DNA from: Blastopirellula sp. J2-11
GTDB taxonomy: Bacteria > Planctomycetota > Planctomycetia > Pirellulales > Pirellulaceae
DNA: 64,000 nucleotides
Direction of reading: 5' to 3'
Assembly: GCF_024584705.1 (NCBI RefSeq)
Contig: NZ_CP097384.1
Span: 4,712,001 to 4,776,000, forward strand
Numbering within the stretch: position 1 is the stretch's first letter; the number at the start of each line of letters is the position of its first letter. This document shows positions 7,641 to 15,738 of this stretch, piece by piece. The notes beneath the pieces were generated by a model. That model did no database searches. It saw only the letters and a list, made by a program, of their open reading frames with translations, and was not told where the DNA came from. The translations under genes and the position numbers were made by a program.

Positions 7641-10019
7641 CTACTTCGCCGGCGCAAAGCGCAGTCGAACAATTCGTCCCGGCAGCGTCGTGATCAGTTC
7701 GGCGCCGTTGAGCGACGCCAGGCCGTTTGGCATTTCGCCAAATGAAAGGCGATCAGTCGCCGCGCCGTCCGCTTGCATCAGATGCAACGTCCCATCAGGT
7801 CCGAGCCCGCACCAACCGCGCTGCGGACCAATCGCGACGGCGGTCATCCGCGGCGAAACATTCGGCAACTCGGCGGCCGGCAAAGGATAGCTCCAAGTTT
7901 GCGCGTCGTCTTTAGCCAGCGCGTCAAACTCCAGCATCTCAATCTCGGCTAGCGCCAGCGCTAATTGTTCTCCAGACGTCGCGTCATAGGCGAGCGACAA
8001 CAGCGAACGCCCAGGCAACGTGATCTCGCGGCGAATTTGTCCTTGGCGATCAATCACCAGCGCTTTGCTGGATGCGTCCATCACCGCAATCTGTCCCGCG
8101 CCGACTCTCGCCAAATCGCGCAGCTGCTGCATGTCGCGGAAGCTCCAGAGTCGCTTTCCGCTTTCATCCACGCCGTGAGCGCCGACCTCTCCATGAAAAG
8201 CGACCACCAACGTCGTCTGCTCGGCGCCGCCGAGAAGTTGGGCATCGGCGATTCCGGCATGCGGCGCGTCACTGGTCGGATAGCGAAATAGCGGCTCAAG
8301 CTGTTCATCAAGCAGCCAAAGTCGCTGACCATTTGCTGAAAAAAGAGCGACGCGCAATCCCTTGTCCGACGCGGCGACGCGCAGACGATCAACAACCACG
8401 CCTGCTCCCAAATTAAACTCATGCCGCGACGCTAACTTGCCATCGACATCGAGTTCACAAATCGCGGTACCGCCGTCGAGGACGAAAATACGTTCTCCCC
8501 CTTCGTCGCGCAGCACGGCGACGGCGCCCGGTTGTTCCACATCGGTCGTTGACCAGACCGTTTCTGACGCAAAGTGACTCAACTCGCGAGCTGGCGCCAA
8601 ATCAACAGTCGGAAGCGGCAAATCACGATACGGATTTTTGCCCGCCATCGATGCGGTCAACGCCGCTTGATACAGCTTTTGCTCCGCTCTAGCGGCCGTC
8701 TGCGTCACTTCTGCAACGTTCTCTCCGCTAGCGATGCGACGAGCGATCCCCCACAAGCGTTCGGCCAGATCCGGCGTCGCGCCGGCTTCAATAAACTGCA
8801 CGCGGCCTTTCGCATCCAACAGAACGACCGTCGGAGCGCCCGGGATGCGGAACTGCTGTTGCCCAACCGCTTGCCCATCACGATAGACGGCGAAGTTGGC
8901 GCCCCATTGCTCCAGTCGCTGTTGCACTTGTTCGGCGGTCGTTTCCCGCGGGTCAACCGAAATCAGTTTCACATCCACGCCGCTCGAAGCGTCCGCCGCA
9001 AAGCGGGTCAGTTGCTCCGACATCAGTCGACTCGACGGGTGATCGTTAATCCATGCCAACAGGGTCGGTTGTCCCAGAAACTCCGTCGACCTCACCTCGC
9101 CGCCTGAGAGTCGCTCCAGCGTGAACTCCTGCGGCGTCTCCCCCAGCAGTTGGTTAGTCGACGCTTGCGATGGTCGAACAAAGTAGGTGACCTGCTTGTC
9201 CCCGCCGCGGATATTGAACAGAAATTCGTTCTCGTGAATCGGGTCGCCGATCGCAGCGTCAATAAAATCGGCTACTAGCGAAATTTTCGCGTTGGGATCG
9301 CTCGCTTTCAACGCCGAGAGCATCGGCTCTTGCGGATACTCGATCCGTCGCAGCAAAAAGTTCTCGGCGTCCACAAACATCGTCAGCGGGCCATTGGGCG
9401 TTTGATAAATCAGCCGGTGACAGCGGCGACCGTTGATATTGTCATCGACCCCCAGCACGTAGTGAGTCGCCTCTTCCGTAAAGTCAGGCTTTTCTTTCGC
9501 CAACAACATTTCAAGCGTGGGCGGAGGACCAACGATACCGCCGACCAAAATCTCGGACAAAATCGGGTCACTCTGCTGCGGATCAAGATAGAGGACTGCG
9601 GCGTCGATCTGCTCCGGCGCCGGGCGAACCAGCGCCTGATGATCCATTTCATCGGTCGCTTCGTCAAAAATTTTGGCGATCAGCCGTTTTCCGTCACACG
9701 CGATCATCACCTGATAGGCGTCGACCCGCAAATAATTGGGACGCTTCCATTTGACGGCGAACGCCACGTCATCGATGGTCGTTTCTCCGGCCAGCGTTCG
9801 GCTGAGCCGCAGCTTCCCACGATCGAAGTAAGAATCGGCCTGTGCATAAGCGGCGGCCATCCCCTCTAATAGTTCGATCGGCGTTTTTGCGTCGTCAACC
9901 ACCGCTTCCGCCGCCTGATCGGGTGTGTCGGCGGCTGATTTTCCGGCTGAACTGGTCGAATTTTCACACCCAACCGCTTGGCACAGGCCAAGGACCAAGA
10001 GAACGATCCAAACTCGCAT
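7641..10019 (-). CDS. Lipoprotein with cysteine-less thioredoxin-like and beta-propeller domains
   Basis: A 792-residue predicted lipoprotein (MRVWIVLLVLGLCQAVGC, lipobox AVGC). After a short linker, residues about 40-260 look like a LolA/DUF2092-type lipid-binding half-barrel. About 290-430 is a thioredoxin/TlpA-like fold (TLLAWINDHPSSRLMSEQL, then FRIPGAPTVVLLDAKGRV with the cis-Pro region). The WCxxC active site is replaced by NDHPSS, so it cannot be a thiol oxidoreductase. The last 300 residues have repeating strands that fit a beta-propeller. The ATG at 10019 starts the signal peptide, with AGGGA nearby. The role is unknown, probably periplasmic scaffolding or sensing. Confidence 0.6.
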   Translation of the reverse strand: MRVWIVLLVLGLCQAVGCENSTSSAGKSAADTPDQAAEAVVDDAKTPIELLEGMAAAYAQADSYFDRGKLRLSRTLAGETTIDDVAFAVKWKRPNYLRVDAYQVMIACDGKRLIAKIFDEATDEMDHQALVRPAPEQIDAAVLYLDPQQSDPILSEILVGGIVGPPPTLEMLLAKEKPDFTEEATHYVLGVDDNINGRRCHRLIYQTPNGPLTMFVDAENFLLRRIEYPQEPMLSALKASDPNAKISLVADFIDAAIGDPIHENEFLFNIRGGDKQVTYFVRPSQASTNQLLGETPQEFTLERLSGGEVRSTEFLGQPTLLAWINDHPSSRLMSEQLTRFAADASSGVDVKLISVDPRETTAEQVQQRLEQWGANFAVYRDGQAVGQQQFRIPGAPTVVLLDAKGRVQFIEAGATPDLAERLWGIARRIASGENVAEVTQTAARAEQKLYQAALTASMAGKNPYRDLPLPTVDLAPARELSHFASETVWSTTDVEQPGAVAVLRDEGGERIFVLDGGTAICELDVDGKLASRHEFNLGAGVVVDRLRVAASDKGLRVALFSANGQRLWLLDEQLEPLFRYPTSDAPHAGIADAQLLGGAEQTTLVVAFHGEVGAHGVDESGKRLWSFRDMQQLRDLARVGAGQIAVMDASSKALVIDRQGQIRREITLPGRSLLSLAYDATSGEQLALALAEIEMLEFDALAKDDAQTWSYPLPAAELPNVSPRMTAVAIGPQRGWCGLGPDGTLHLMQADGAATDRLSFGEMPNGLASLNGAELITTLPGRIVRLRFAPAK

Positions 10020-10172
10020 GACGACATCCCTTCCGACAAACTGCGGCTCGCAGAAAAGGCCCATTATCATCGATTTGGCGTCTCGGCGTAAACCTCGACT
10101 CGTTGACCCCCGGCGACAATCCCTTCTAAGATTGCAGGAATCATTTCGCTGTCACATTGTGCGTAGTTGACC

Positions 10173-11429
10173 ATGCAGATCTCATTGTCGTTCGGCGAAA
10201 GCCAAAAATTCGAGTTGGAACTGGCCGATGACAAGGTCGTCGCGCTCTGTGATGGGGCGGGATCGACGCTGCCGTCGGTCTTGGAAGCGGTCGACGCAGC
10301 GCTGACCAAGCCTCCGCAGTTCCCCGCACTTGCCGACGCCACCGTGCCGGGCGATCTGGTCGCTTTCGCGATCGGCCGTCACATTCCGGCGGTGGACGAA
10401 ATCATCGCCGCGATTTTGCAAGTCACCTCTCGGCCGGAGATGGCGGATCGCCGCATCGCGATCGTTCTGCCGCATGACGCCGCCAAAGATCTGGAAGCGT
10501 CCGTTCAGCAAATGATCGGCGAGCGCGCCGATGTCACGGTCGAACGCCATGATCCCGATGACCGCAACAAGCTGGCGTTTATCGGCGCGACCAAAGAGAA
10601 TCGCCCGATCATGATGAACCGTTCGCTCAGCGACGCAGACATGGTGGTTCCCGTCGGATTGGCTCGACTGGATTCGTCGCTCGACTATTTTGGTCCCTAC
10701 GAAGCGGTCTTCCCCACGTTCACTGACCACGAAACGATGCAGCGTCTTTCGGCGCCGGCCTTTGTCGAACAACCCGTCTTGCGCAAACGTCGCGCCGGCG
10801 AAGCGACCGAAGTGGGACATGTCCTCGGCGTTCTGTTCGGACTTCAGGTCGAAGCGAATGGCCCCGAAACGATCAGCGCGATTCGCGCCGGCGCAATCGA
10901 CGTGCTGTCGGCACAGATTCAATCCGAACTCGCCAACGCCTGGCGGTATCAACCTTCCAAACGCGCCGCTCTGGCGGTTGTCGCGATCAGCGGCGGTCAT
11001 TCACAACAGACCTGGGCGAATTTCGCCCGCGCACTCGCAGTCGCTTCGGCGGCGGCTGACGACAACGCAGCGATCATGATCTGCTGCGAATTGTCGACCC
11101 ATCCCTCGGCGACCATGTTGCAGCTGGCCGAACACGATGACCTGGATGATCAGCGCCGCCGGATTCGTCGCGAGCGCACCACCGACGCCGTCGCCGCGCT
11201 GCAATTGGCGACCACGCTCGACCGTAACAAGATCTATCTGTTGAGCAACTTGCCGGAAGCGATCGTTGACGAGCTAAACATGGCTCCGGTCGCCAATCTG
11301 GAGGAAGCCCGCAAAGTGTGCGAGTATTACGATTCGTGCACGTTCATCGCGCATGGGCAACTCGCTGAAGTCGCGGTCGAAGGGGAAGAGATTTCGAGCG
11401 ATATCGATTGGGATCAATACGCACTATGA
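10173..11429 (+). CDS. LarA-like (DUF2088, lactate racemase-type) protein
   Basis: A 418-residue protein whose layout resembles the LarA/DUF2088 family. PGDLVAFAIGRHIPAVDEIIAAIL (about residues 60-83) corresponds to the region that is D-x-TRP-like in lactate racemases, and MADMVVPVG-type segments and a C-terminal Rossmann-like half follow. The classical D-x-TRP motif is not present and the nickel-pincer histidines are not obvious, so racemase activity should not be assumed. The ATG at 10173 is preferred over a TTG six bases earlier. The stop codon overlaps the ygfZ start (ATGA), so the two are probably translationally coupled. Confidence 0.55.
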   Translation: MQISLSFGESQKFELELADDKVVALCDGAGSTLPSVLEAVDAALTKPPQFPALADATVPGDLVAFAIGRHIPAVDEIIAAILQVTSRPEMADRRIAIVLPHDAAKDLEASVQQMIGERADVTVERHDPDDRNKLAFIGATKENRPIMMNRSLSDADMVVPVGLARLDSSLDYFGPYEAVFPTFTDHETMQRLSAPAFVEQPVLRKRRAGEATEVGHVLGVLFGLQVEANGPETISAIRAGAIDVLSAQIQSELANAWRYQPSKRAALAVVAISGGHSQQTWANFARALAVASAAADDNAAIMICCELSTHPSATMLQLAEHDDLDDQRRRIRRERTTDAVAALQLATTLDRNKIYLLSNLPEAIVDELNMAPVANLEEARKVCEYYDSCTFIAHGQLAEVAVEGEEISSDIDWDQYAL

Positions 11430-12367
11430 ATTCGCCTGAAGTTCGCTCTGCCGCCGATCGATGGGAAAGGCCGCTCTGTTTTGATTTATCTCGTCGCACG
11501 CGTCTGCAAATGTCGGGCGCCGACCGGGTAAAGTTCCTGCACAATCTGTCGACCGCCGAAATCAAAAAGCTGCCGCCGGGGCAAGGATGCGAAACGTTCA
11601 TCCCAACCCTGCAGGGAAGGATTCTGGGACACTTCTTCGCACTGCCCACCGTTGATTCGATCTATCTGACGGGGGTTCCCAATCAAGCCGAGTCGCTACT
11701 TCCCCACTTTCAAAAGTATGCGGTGATTGAAGATGTCGAAGTGGTCGATCGCACGGCGGACACTCGCGAATACTTACTCGCTGGTCCGCAAGCGGCGACA
11801 TGGATCGAGCAAACTTGGGGGATCGCGCCGCCGGAAACCAACTTGCAAATCGTCGCCGTCGACAACGTGACGATCTATCGCACACCTTATGTTGGTCATT
11901 CGGCCTGGGGAGTGATCGTCGGCGGCGCGGATCATGCCACAGCGGCTGACGCGTTGCCGCAGGGGACCGCGGAAGCGCTCAGCGCGCTGCGCATCGAAGC
12001 AGGCTTTCCCTACTATGGTCACGATCTCACTGACGAAACTCTCGCGCAAGAAGCGGACCGCGACGCGGCCGCAATCAGCTTCACCAAAGGATGTTATTTG
12101 GGACAAGAGACGATTGCCCGGATTGATGCGTTGGGGCATGTGAATCGTCGCTTGCTCGGCGTTAAATTGGCGGCGGAGCCAAGTGCGGACATGAGTTTTG
12201 AAATCGACGGCAAGCCGGCGCTGCGGGTCACTTCCAGCGTTTTCTCTCCAACCTTCGAGAGTTGGATCGGCCTGGCGATGGTTCGCCGTGGTTTTGATAA
12301 GCCGGGACAAACGTGGGAGACCTCTTGCGGACCGGTCGAAATCGTAGCGCTCCCCTTCTCTTCGTAG
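11426..12367 (+). CDS. ygfZ: YgfZ/GcvT-family folate-binding protein
   Basis: The 313-residue product has the YgfZ signature KGCYLGQET (about residue 224; family K-G-C-Y-x-G-Q-E), which holds the conserved redox-active cysteine. The preceding LRIEAGFPYYGHDLTDETLAQEA segment matches the folate-binding GcvT/YgfZ core. YgfZ helps assemble or repair iron-sulfur enzymes such as MiaB, using tetrahydrofolate. The start ATG overlaps the stop of the LarA-like gene by four bases (ATGA), which decides it over the TTG at 11408. The stop codon falls inside the left arm of the long inverted repeat. Confidence 0.85.
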   Translation: MNSPEVRSAADRWERPLCFDLSRRTRLQMSGADRVKFLHNLSTAEIKKLPPGQGCETFIPTLQGRILGHFFALPTVDSIYLTGVPNQAESLLPHFQKYAVIEDVEVVDRTADTREYLLAGPQAATWIEQTWGIAPPETNLQIVAVDNVTIYRTPYVGHSAWGVIVGGADHATAADALPQGTAEALSALRIEAGFPYYGHDLTDETLAQEADRDAAAISFTKGCYLGQETIARIDALGHVNRRLLGVKLAAEPSADMSFEIDGKPALRVTSSVFSPTFESWIGLAMVRRGFDKPGQTWETSCGPVEIVALPFSS

Positions 12368-12643
12368 CCCACTCCGCGCTTTTTGAGGTTGCGTTATTTG
12401 GCCGAACGGATTCTGGTTGGCCCCGATAGCTCCGCTATCGGGGCTGACGAAGTCAGTAAGAGGCATCGAGCTGCGGTCGGATTTACTTCGGTGGTCGCTA
12501 TACCGTTGGAAATGGCGAAAAGCCCCTGAACTGCTTACCGAGAACCAATGCCTCCTACGGCTGCGCCGCCCCGATAGCGGAGCTATCGCGGCCAACCAGG
12601 GAAATAACGCAACCTCAAAACTGGCGCAGCCGGCTACGAAGAG
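12358..12643. repeat. 286-bp imperfect inverted repeat (MITE-like) between convergent genes
   Basis: The outermost arms are CTCTTCGTAGCC (12358-12369) and its complement at 12632-12643. The next arms share TTTTGAGGTTGCGTTATTT (left from 12381) with the complement at 12602-12620. Inside lie the complementary copies of GATAGCTCCGCTATCGGGG. The left arm itself contains a small hairpin (CCCCGATAGC/GCTATCGGGG) and the right arm has a diverged copy. Weaker pairing continues inward (GTAAGAGGCAT against ATGCCTCCTAC). The element spans the gap between ygfZ and the convergent 164-aa gene. It could be a non-autonomous mobile element or a transcribed hairpin that insulates the two genes. Confidence 0.7.
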
Positions 12644-12650
12644 TTGGTGG

Positions 12651-13145
12651 CTATGCCTTTGGCGCGACGACGTTCGGCGCGGCGGCGACTTCGATATTCA
12701 TCTGTTGTCGCCACCAGGTTAAGAATTCTCCGGCGACTTCCGTCCCTGCCGGGATCACGCTACTGCAGTCGACCTCTCCCTCTTCGATCGATTCGGCAAG
12801 CATGCTGAGGCGCCATTCCATCTTGATGATCAGCTCGGCCTGATCGACATCGCTCAACGGAGTGGAGACGAGAGAAGTCGATTGCTCGTTCCGCTCGCGA
12901 CGCATGCGGACCAGACGATTGCCATCGGCCTTGAAGAGTTCGCCGTCGATATATCCGCGACGGAACTGACCAGCGTCATTAAATTGGTAGACGGGGTCTT
13001 GCCCAAAATAGAGACTTAGCGCTCCACTGGTGCGAAAACCGATCGTCACCGATTCGACTTCCTGCGGCGCATGATACTCTCCGCGGCGGACCAGCGCGGT
13101 CGCTTCCTGCATGAGATCTTCGCGGTCTTCTTCGCTTTTCGCCAT
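12651..13145 (-). CDS. Conserved-looking hypothetical protein
   Basis: A 164-residue soluble protein without signal peptide or membrane segment. It starts with an acidic helix (MAKSEEDREDLMQEATALVRRGEYH), continues with a beta-rich middle (SVTIGFRTSGALSLYFGQDPVYQFNDAGQFRRGYIDGELFKADG) and ends with helical and mixed sequence containing FLTWWRQQMNIEV. I do not recognise the family. The GAGAGG directly before the ATG is too close to be a good ribosome site, so a slightly later start is possible. It lies downstream of the HD-GYP gene on the same strand with a 40-base gap and may be in its operon. Confidence 0.6.
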   Translation of the reverse strand: MAKSEEDREDLMQEATALVRRGEYHAPQEVESVTIGFRTSGALSLYFGQDPVYQFNDAGQFRRGYIDGELFKADGNRLVRMRRERNEQSTSLVSTPLSDVDQAELIIKMEWRLSMLAESIEEGEVDCSSVIPAGTEVAGEFLTWWRQQMNIEVAAAPNVVAPKA

Positions 13146-13185
13146 CCTCTCAGTATAGAGATTCTAGCGAGCAATTCGACCCGAT

Positions 13186-14844
13186 TTATTTCAGCCAGTC
13201 GCGGACGTCAAACCGGATTTCGGCGCGCTCTTCACTTAAGATCGAACGGAGTTCGTCGCGAGCGGCGAAAAAGGCGTTAATGACCGCCGGATCCCATTGT
13301 TGTCCGGCGCCGTCACGGAAGATCGCGTCAACTTTTTCTTCCGGCATTCCTTTGCGATAAGGACGATCGCTCGACATCGCGTCGTAAGCGTCGGCGACGG
13401 CGGTGATTCTCGCCAACAACGGCGTATCGTTCGCCTTCAGCTTGTGCGGATAACCTTTGCCGTCCCATTGCTCATGGTGATGCAACACGACCGGCAAAAC
13501 TTTTTCGATCTGCTTCAACCCTTTGAGGATGTTGTACCCCAACTCGGGATGAAGCTTAATATGTTCGTACTCGTCGGCCGTCAAACGGCCCGGCTTGCGG
13601 AGAACGCTATCATCGATGCCGATCTTGCCGACATCGTGCAACAGACCCGCCATATAAAGCAAATTGAGCGAGTCGGTATCTTGTCCCATCTGCCGCGCCA
13701 AACAAACCGACAACCGGGCGACGCGATCGCTATGACCGCAAGTATAGGGATCTTTCGCGTCAATCGCCGATGTCAACGCTTGCACCACGCTGGTGACAAA
13801 TTCGGACTGTTGACGATAGAGCTCGATATTTCCGCTGTGAATGCCCAGGATCGCGCCGACGCTGCTGAGCAAGCTCGCTTCGACGGTGCCAAAGCCTTTG
13901 TTCTCGCAATGATTAAACGCCATGATCCAGCCGAAGATGTTATCCCCTTCGGCGAGCGGCACCACGATCAGTTGGCGAACTTTGGGGAACGGCCATTCCT
14001 CGCGGGCCGTGATTCGTTGATTCGCGACAAACGGAGCCCCTTTCTCGCCCAGATTCAGATGCTGAACCAAACGGGAAAGTTCTTCCGCCTGAAGCGGACA
14101 AACGCCGACGTTCAGCGTCTTCGTCTTATTCCGTCCCTTCGACGAAACGTCATCGTCGCGGGTCGGCAAAAACTGGATCGCCAATCCTTCGCACGGCAAC
14201 ACTTCCAACAACCAGTTCAGGGCCAGATCCCCCAACTGCTCGTCGCTGCTGGAGATCCGCAAGTTTTGCGTCAGACCATAGAGCAAGCTGATTTCTTCAT
14301 ACGTCGAAGAAAGGCTATCCGAGATTTTGTCGATTTCATTCGACAGACGTCGCGCCTCATCATCCACGCTCAGTTTTGACAACTGCAAGCGAGCCATCCG
14401 CTCCAAGCTTTGCGTCGTCCAGCGATTTTGTTCTCTTCCCCATTGTCCGGCGCGCACGGCGGTCGTCCCCAACAATCGCGCCAGCGCTTCGATCTCATCA
14501 CCGCACTCGAAATGATCGCTGGTCAGAAAGGGACTCGTCGCGACGATCGTGGCGCTGTCCATCGCCAGCGGCATCGCCAAGATGCAAGCTCCGGCTTGTT
14601 CGGCGACAATTTCCGGTTTTTTCTTGGCGGCGATAGCGCGCACAATCGGCGAGATGTAATTCTCATCGCCGGAAGGCTGCATTTCGGCAGCGCGCATCAT
14701 TTCCCCGGTTTCGCCATCCCAATAGGTGAAGTCAACGCCAAACCAAGTTTGCAGTTCTCGGTTTACTAACTCGAGACGATGCAAGTTTGCGTGACGTTCC
14801 AGCGTTTTCGTTGGCAGCGCGGGTGCGCCTGGAAGGGTGGACAT
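13186..14844 (-). CDS. GAF-like sensor with HD-GYP cyclic-di-GMP phosphodiesterase domain
   Basis: A 552-residue cytoplasmic protein. The first 340 residues contain one or two GAF-like sensor regions joined by a helical segment (SNEIDKISDSLSSTYEEISLLYGL). The C-terminal part has the complete HD-GYP set: HSDRVARLS, the metal-binding HDVGKIG, HHHEQWDGKGYPH and DAYDAMSSDRPYR. Enzymes of this type hydrolyse cyclic di-GMP. There is no receiver domain, so the input is probably a small ligand bound by the GAF region. The ATG at 14844 is preferred over the TTG two codons upstream; no clear Shine-Dalgarno is seen. Confidence 0.85.
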   Translation of the reverse strand: MSTLPGAPALPTKTLERHANLHRLELVNRELQTWFGVDFTYWDGETGEMMRAAEMQPSGDENYISPIVRAIAAKKKPEIVAEQAGACILAMPLAMDSATIVATSPFLTSDHFECGDEIEALARLLGTTAVRAGQWGREQNRWTTQSLERMARLQLSKLSVDDEARRLSNEIDKISDSLSSTYEEISLLYGLTQNLRISSSDEQLGDLALNWLLEVLPCEGLAIQFLPTRDDDVSSKGRNKTKTLNVGVCPLQAEELSRLVQHLNLGEKGAPFVANQRITAREEWPFPKVRQLIVVPLAEGDNIFGWIMAFNHCENKGFGTVEASLLSSVGAILGIHSGNIELYRQQSEFVTSVVQALTSAIDAKDPYTCGHSDRVARLSVCLARQMGQDTDSLNLLYMAGLLHDVGKIGIDDSVLRKPGRLTADEYEHIKLHPELGYNILKGLKQIEKVLPVVLHHHEQWDGKGYPHKLKANDTPLLARITAVADAYDAMSSDRPYRKGMPEEKVDAIFRDGAGQQWDPAVINAFFAARDELRSILSEERAEIRFDVRDWLK

Positions 14845-15234
14845 AGTCAAACCCGGGACTCGGACTGTGCTTACGGATCAATTCCCATACACGAGGGCAA
14901 TTTTCCTCGTGAAACATAGGTCAGGCAGATGGCGCCGGCAATTTCTGATTTCTAATTCGCACTCAAATTAGTACGATCAGTAAATAATCATTCATAGAAC
15001 GACGTAGATGCATGGAGCATGCATCACCCTCCAGAGAGCCGGAACCAGCCGAAATACCGTTATGACCCGCTGCTGGGGTAGGTCAGTTAGACGACTGGCT
15101 GCGAATAGTCCAGTTGCAAGGGGGGATTTTGAGAATCCGCGATACGGATCCCCGAATTCCGGCATGCTGACACAACACGGAGGTCTACCTACCCCAGATG
15201 AAGATGCCTAGAATGCTTGGGCTGGAGAATATCA
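14845..15234. other. Intergenic region with structured elements
   Basis: This 390-base gap between divergent genes contains no convincing ORF. It has a hairpin at 15007-15025 (GATGCAT/ATGCATC, 5-base loop) and the larger candidate RNA structure at 15073-15197. No tRNA T-arm signature was found on either strand. Confidence 0.5.
15073..15197. ncRNA. Candidate structured RNA element upstream of dinB-like gene
   Basis: A perfect 11-bp closing stem (CTGGGGTAGGT 15073-15083, complement 15187-15197) encloses two smaller hairpins. One is ACTGG/CCAGT at 15094-15098/15110-15114. The other is ATCCG/CGGAT at 15135-15139/15145-15149, stacked on GGGG/CCCC at 15122-15125/15150-15153. The layout is a three-way junction. 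It ends 37 bases before the start of the DinB gene, so it could be a leader element, or an independent small RNA on either strand. It does not match any riboswitch consensus I know; strand and expression are not determined. Confidence 0.4.
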
Positions 15235-15738
15235 ATGATGAATTCGCTAGAAGTCGCACTTCATCAGCTGCAGGCCGTTCGCCGCTATTCCACCGATTTG
15301 ATCGATTCAATCGATCACGCCGATTGGTATCGAATGACCGATGAAGGGGTGTCGCATATCGCATGGCAAGTCGGGCATTTGGCGATGGCCCAATATCGGT
15401 TGGCGTTGCGGCGCGTGCGCGGTCCGGCGGAAGGAGATGACGCATTCATTTCCGCCGACTTCTTGCGCGTTTTCGGCAAAGGTTCGACTCCTGTCCCACA
15501 GCCGGAAGTTTATCCTTGCCCCGACGAAATATTGTCGGTTTTTCATCACGTTCATCGCCAGGTCATGGAAGAACTGCCGCAGTTCCCCGTTTCCCGGTTG
15601 TCTGAACCGCCTGAAGAACCTCACCGCCTGTTCAACACAAAACTCGACAGCCTACTTTGGTGTGGCCAGCACGAAATGCTGCACGCCGGACAAATTGGGC
15701 TTATTCGCCGCCTTCTGGGAGCGGACTACCGCTGGTGA
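15235..15738 (+). CDS. DinB-family (DinB_2-like) protein
   Basis: A 167-residue four-helix-bundle protein of the DinB/YfiT superfamily. Candidate metal-binding histidines are in HIAWQVGHLAMAQYRLALRR (about residues 41-60) and the C-terminal HEMLHAGQIGLIRRLLG, as is usual in the superfamily. Members are often metal-dependent thiol transferases, but the substrate cannot be told. A GGAG at 15224-15227 points to the ATG at 15235. Its stop overlaps the next start by one base (TGATG), so it is co-translated with the reductase gene. Confidence 0.75.
   Translation: MMNSLEVALHQLQAVRRYSTDLIDSIDHADWYRMTDEGVSHIAWQVGHLAMAQYRLALRRVRGPAEGDDAFISADFLRVFGKGSTPVPQPEVYPCPDEILSVFHHVHRQVMEELPQFPVSRLSEPPEEPHRLFNTKLDSLLWCGQHEMLHAGQIGLIRRLLGADYRW

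Noticed and set aside
13297-14379. 360-codon plus-strand frame opposite the HD-GYP gene
   Set aside because: Shadow of a gene with complete catalytic motifs on the other strand.
14845-15234. tRNA, SRP RNA or RNase P RNA gene
   Set aside because: No T-arm signature, no GGAAGGAAGCAG SRP core and no conserved RNase P segments on either strand.
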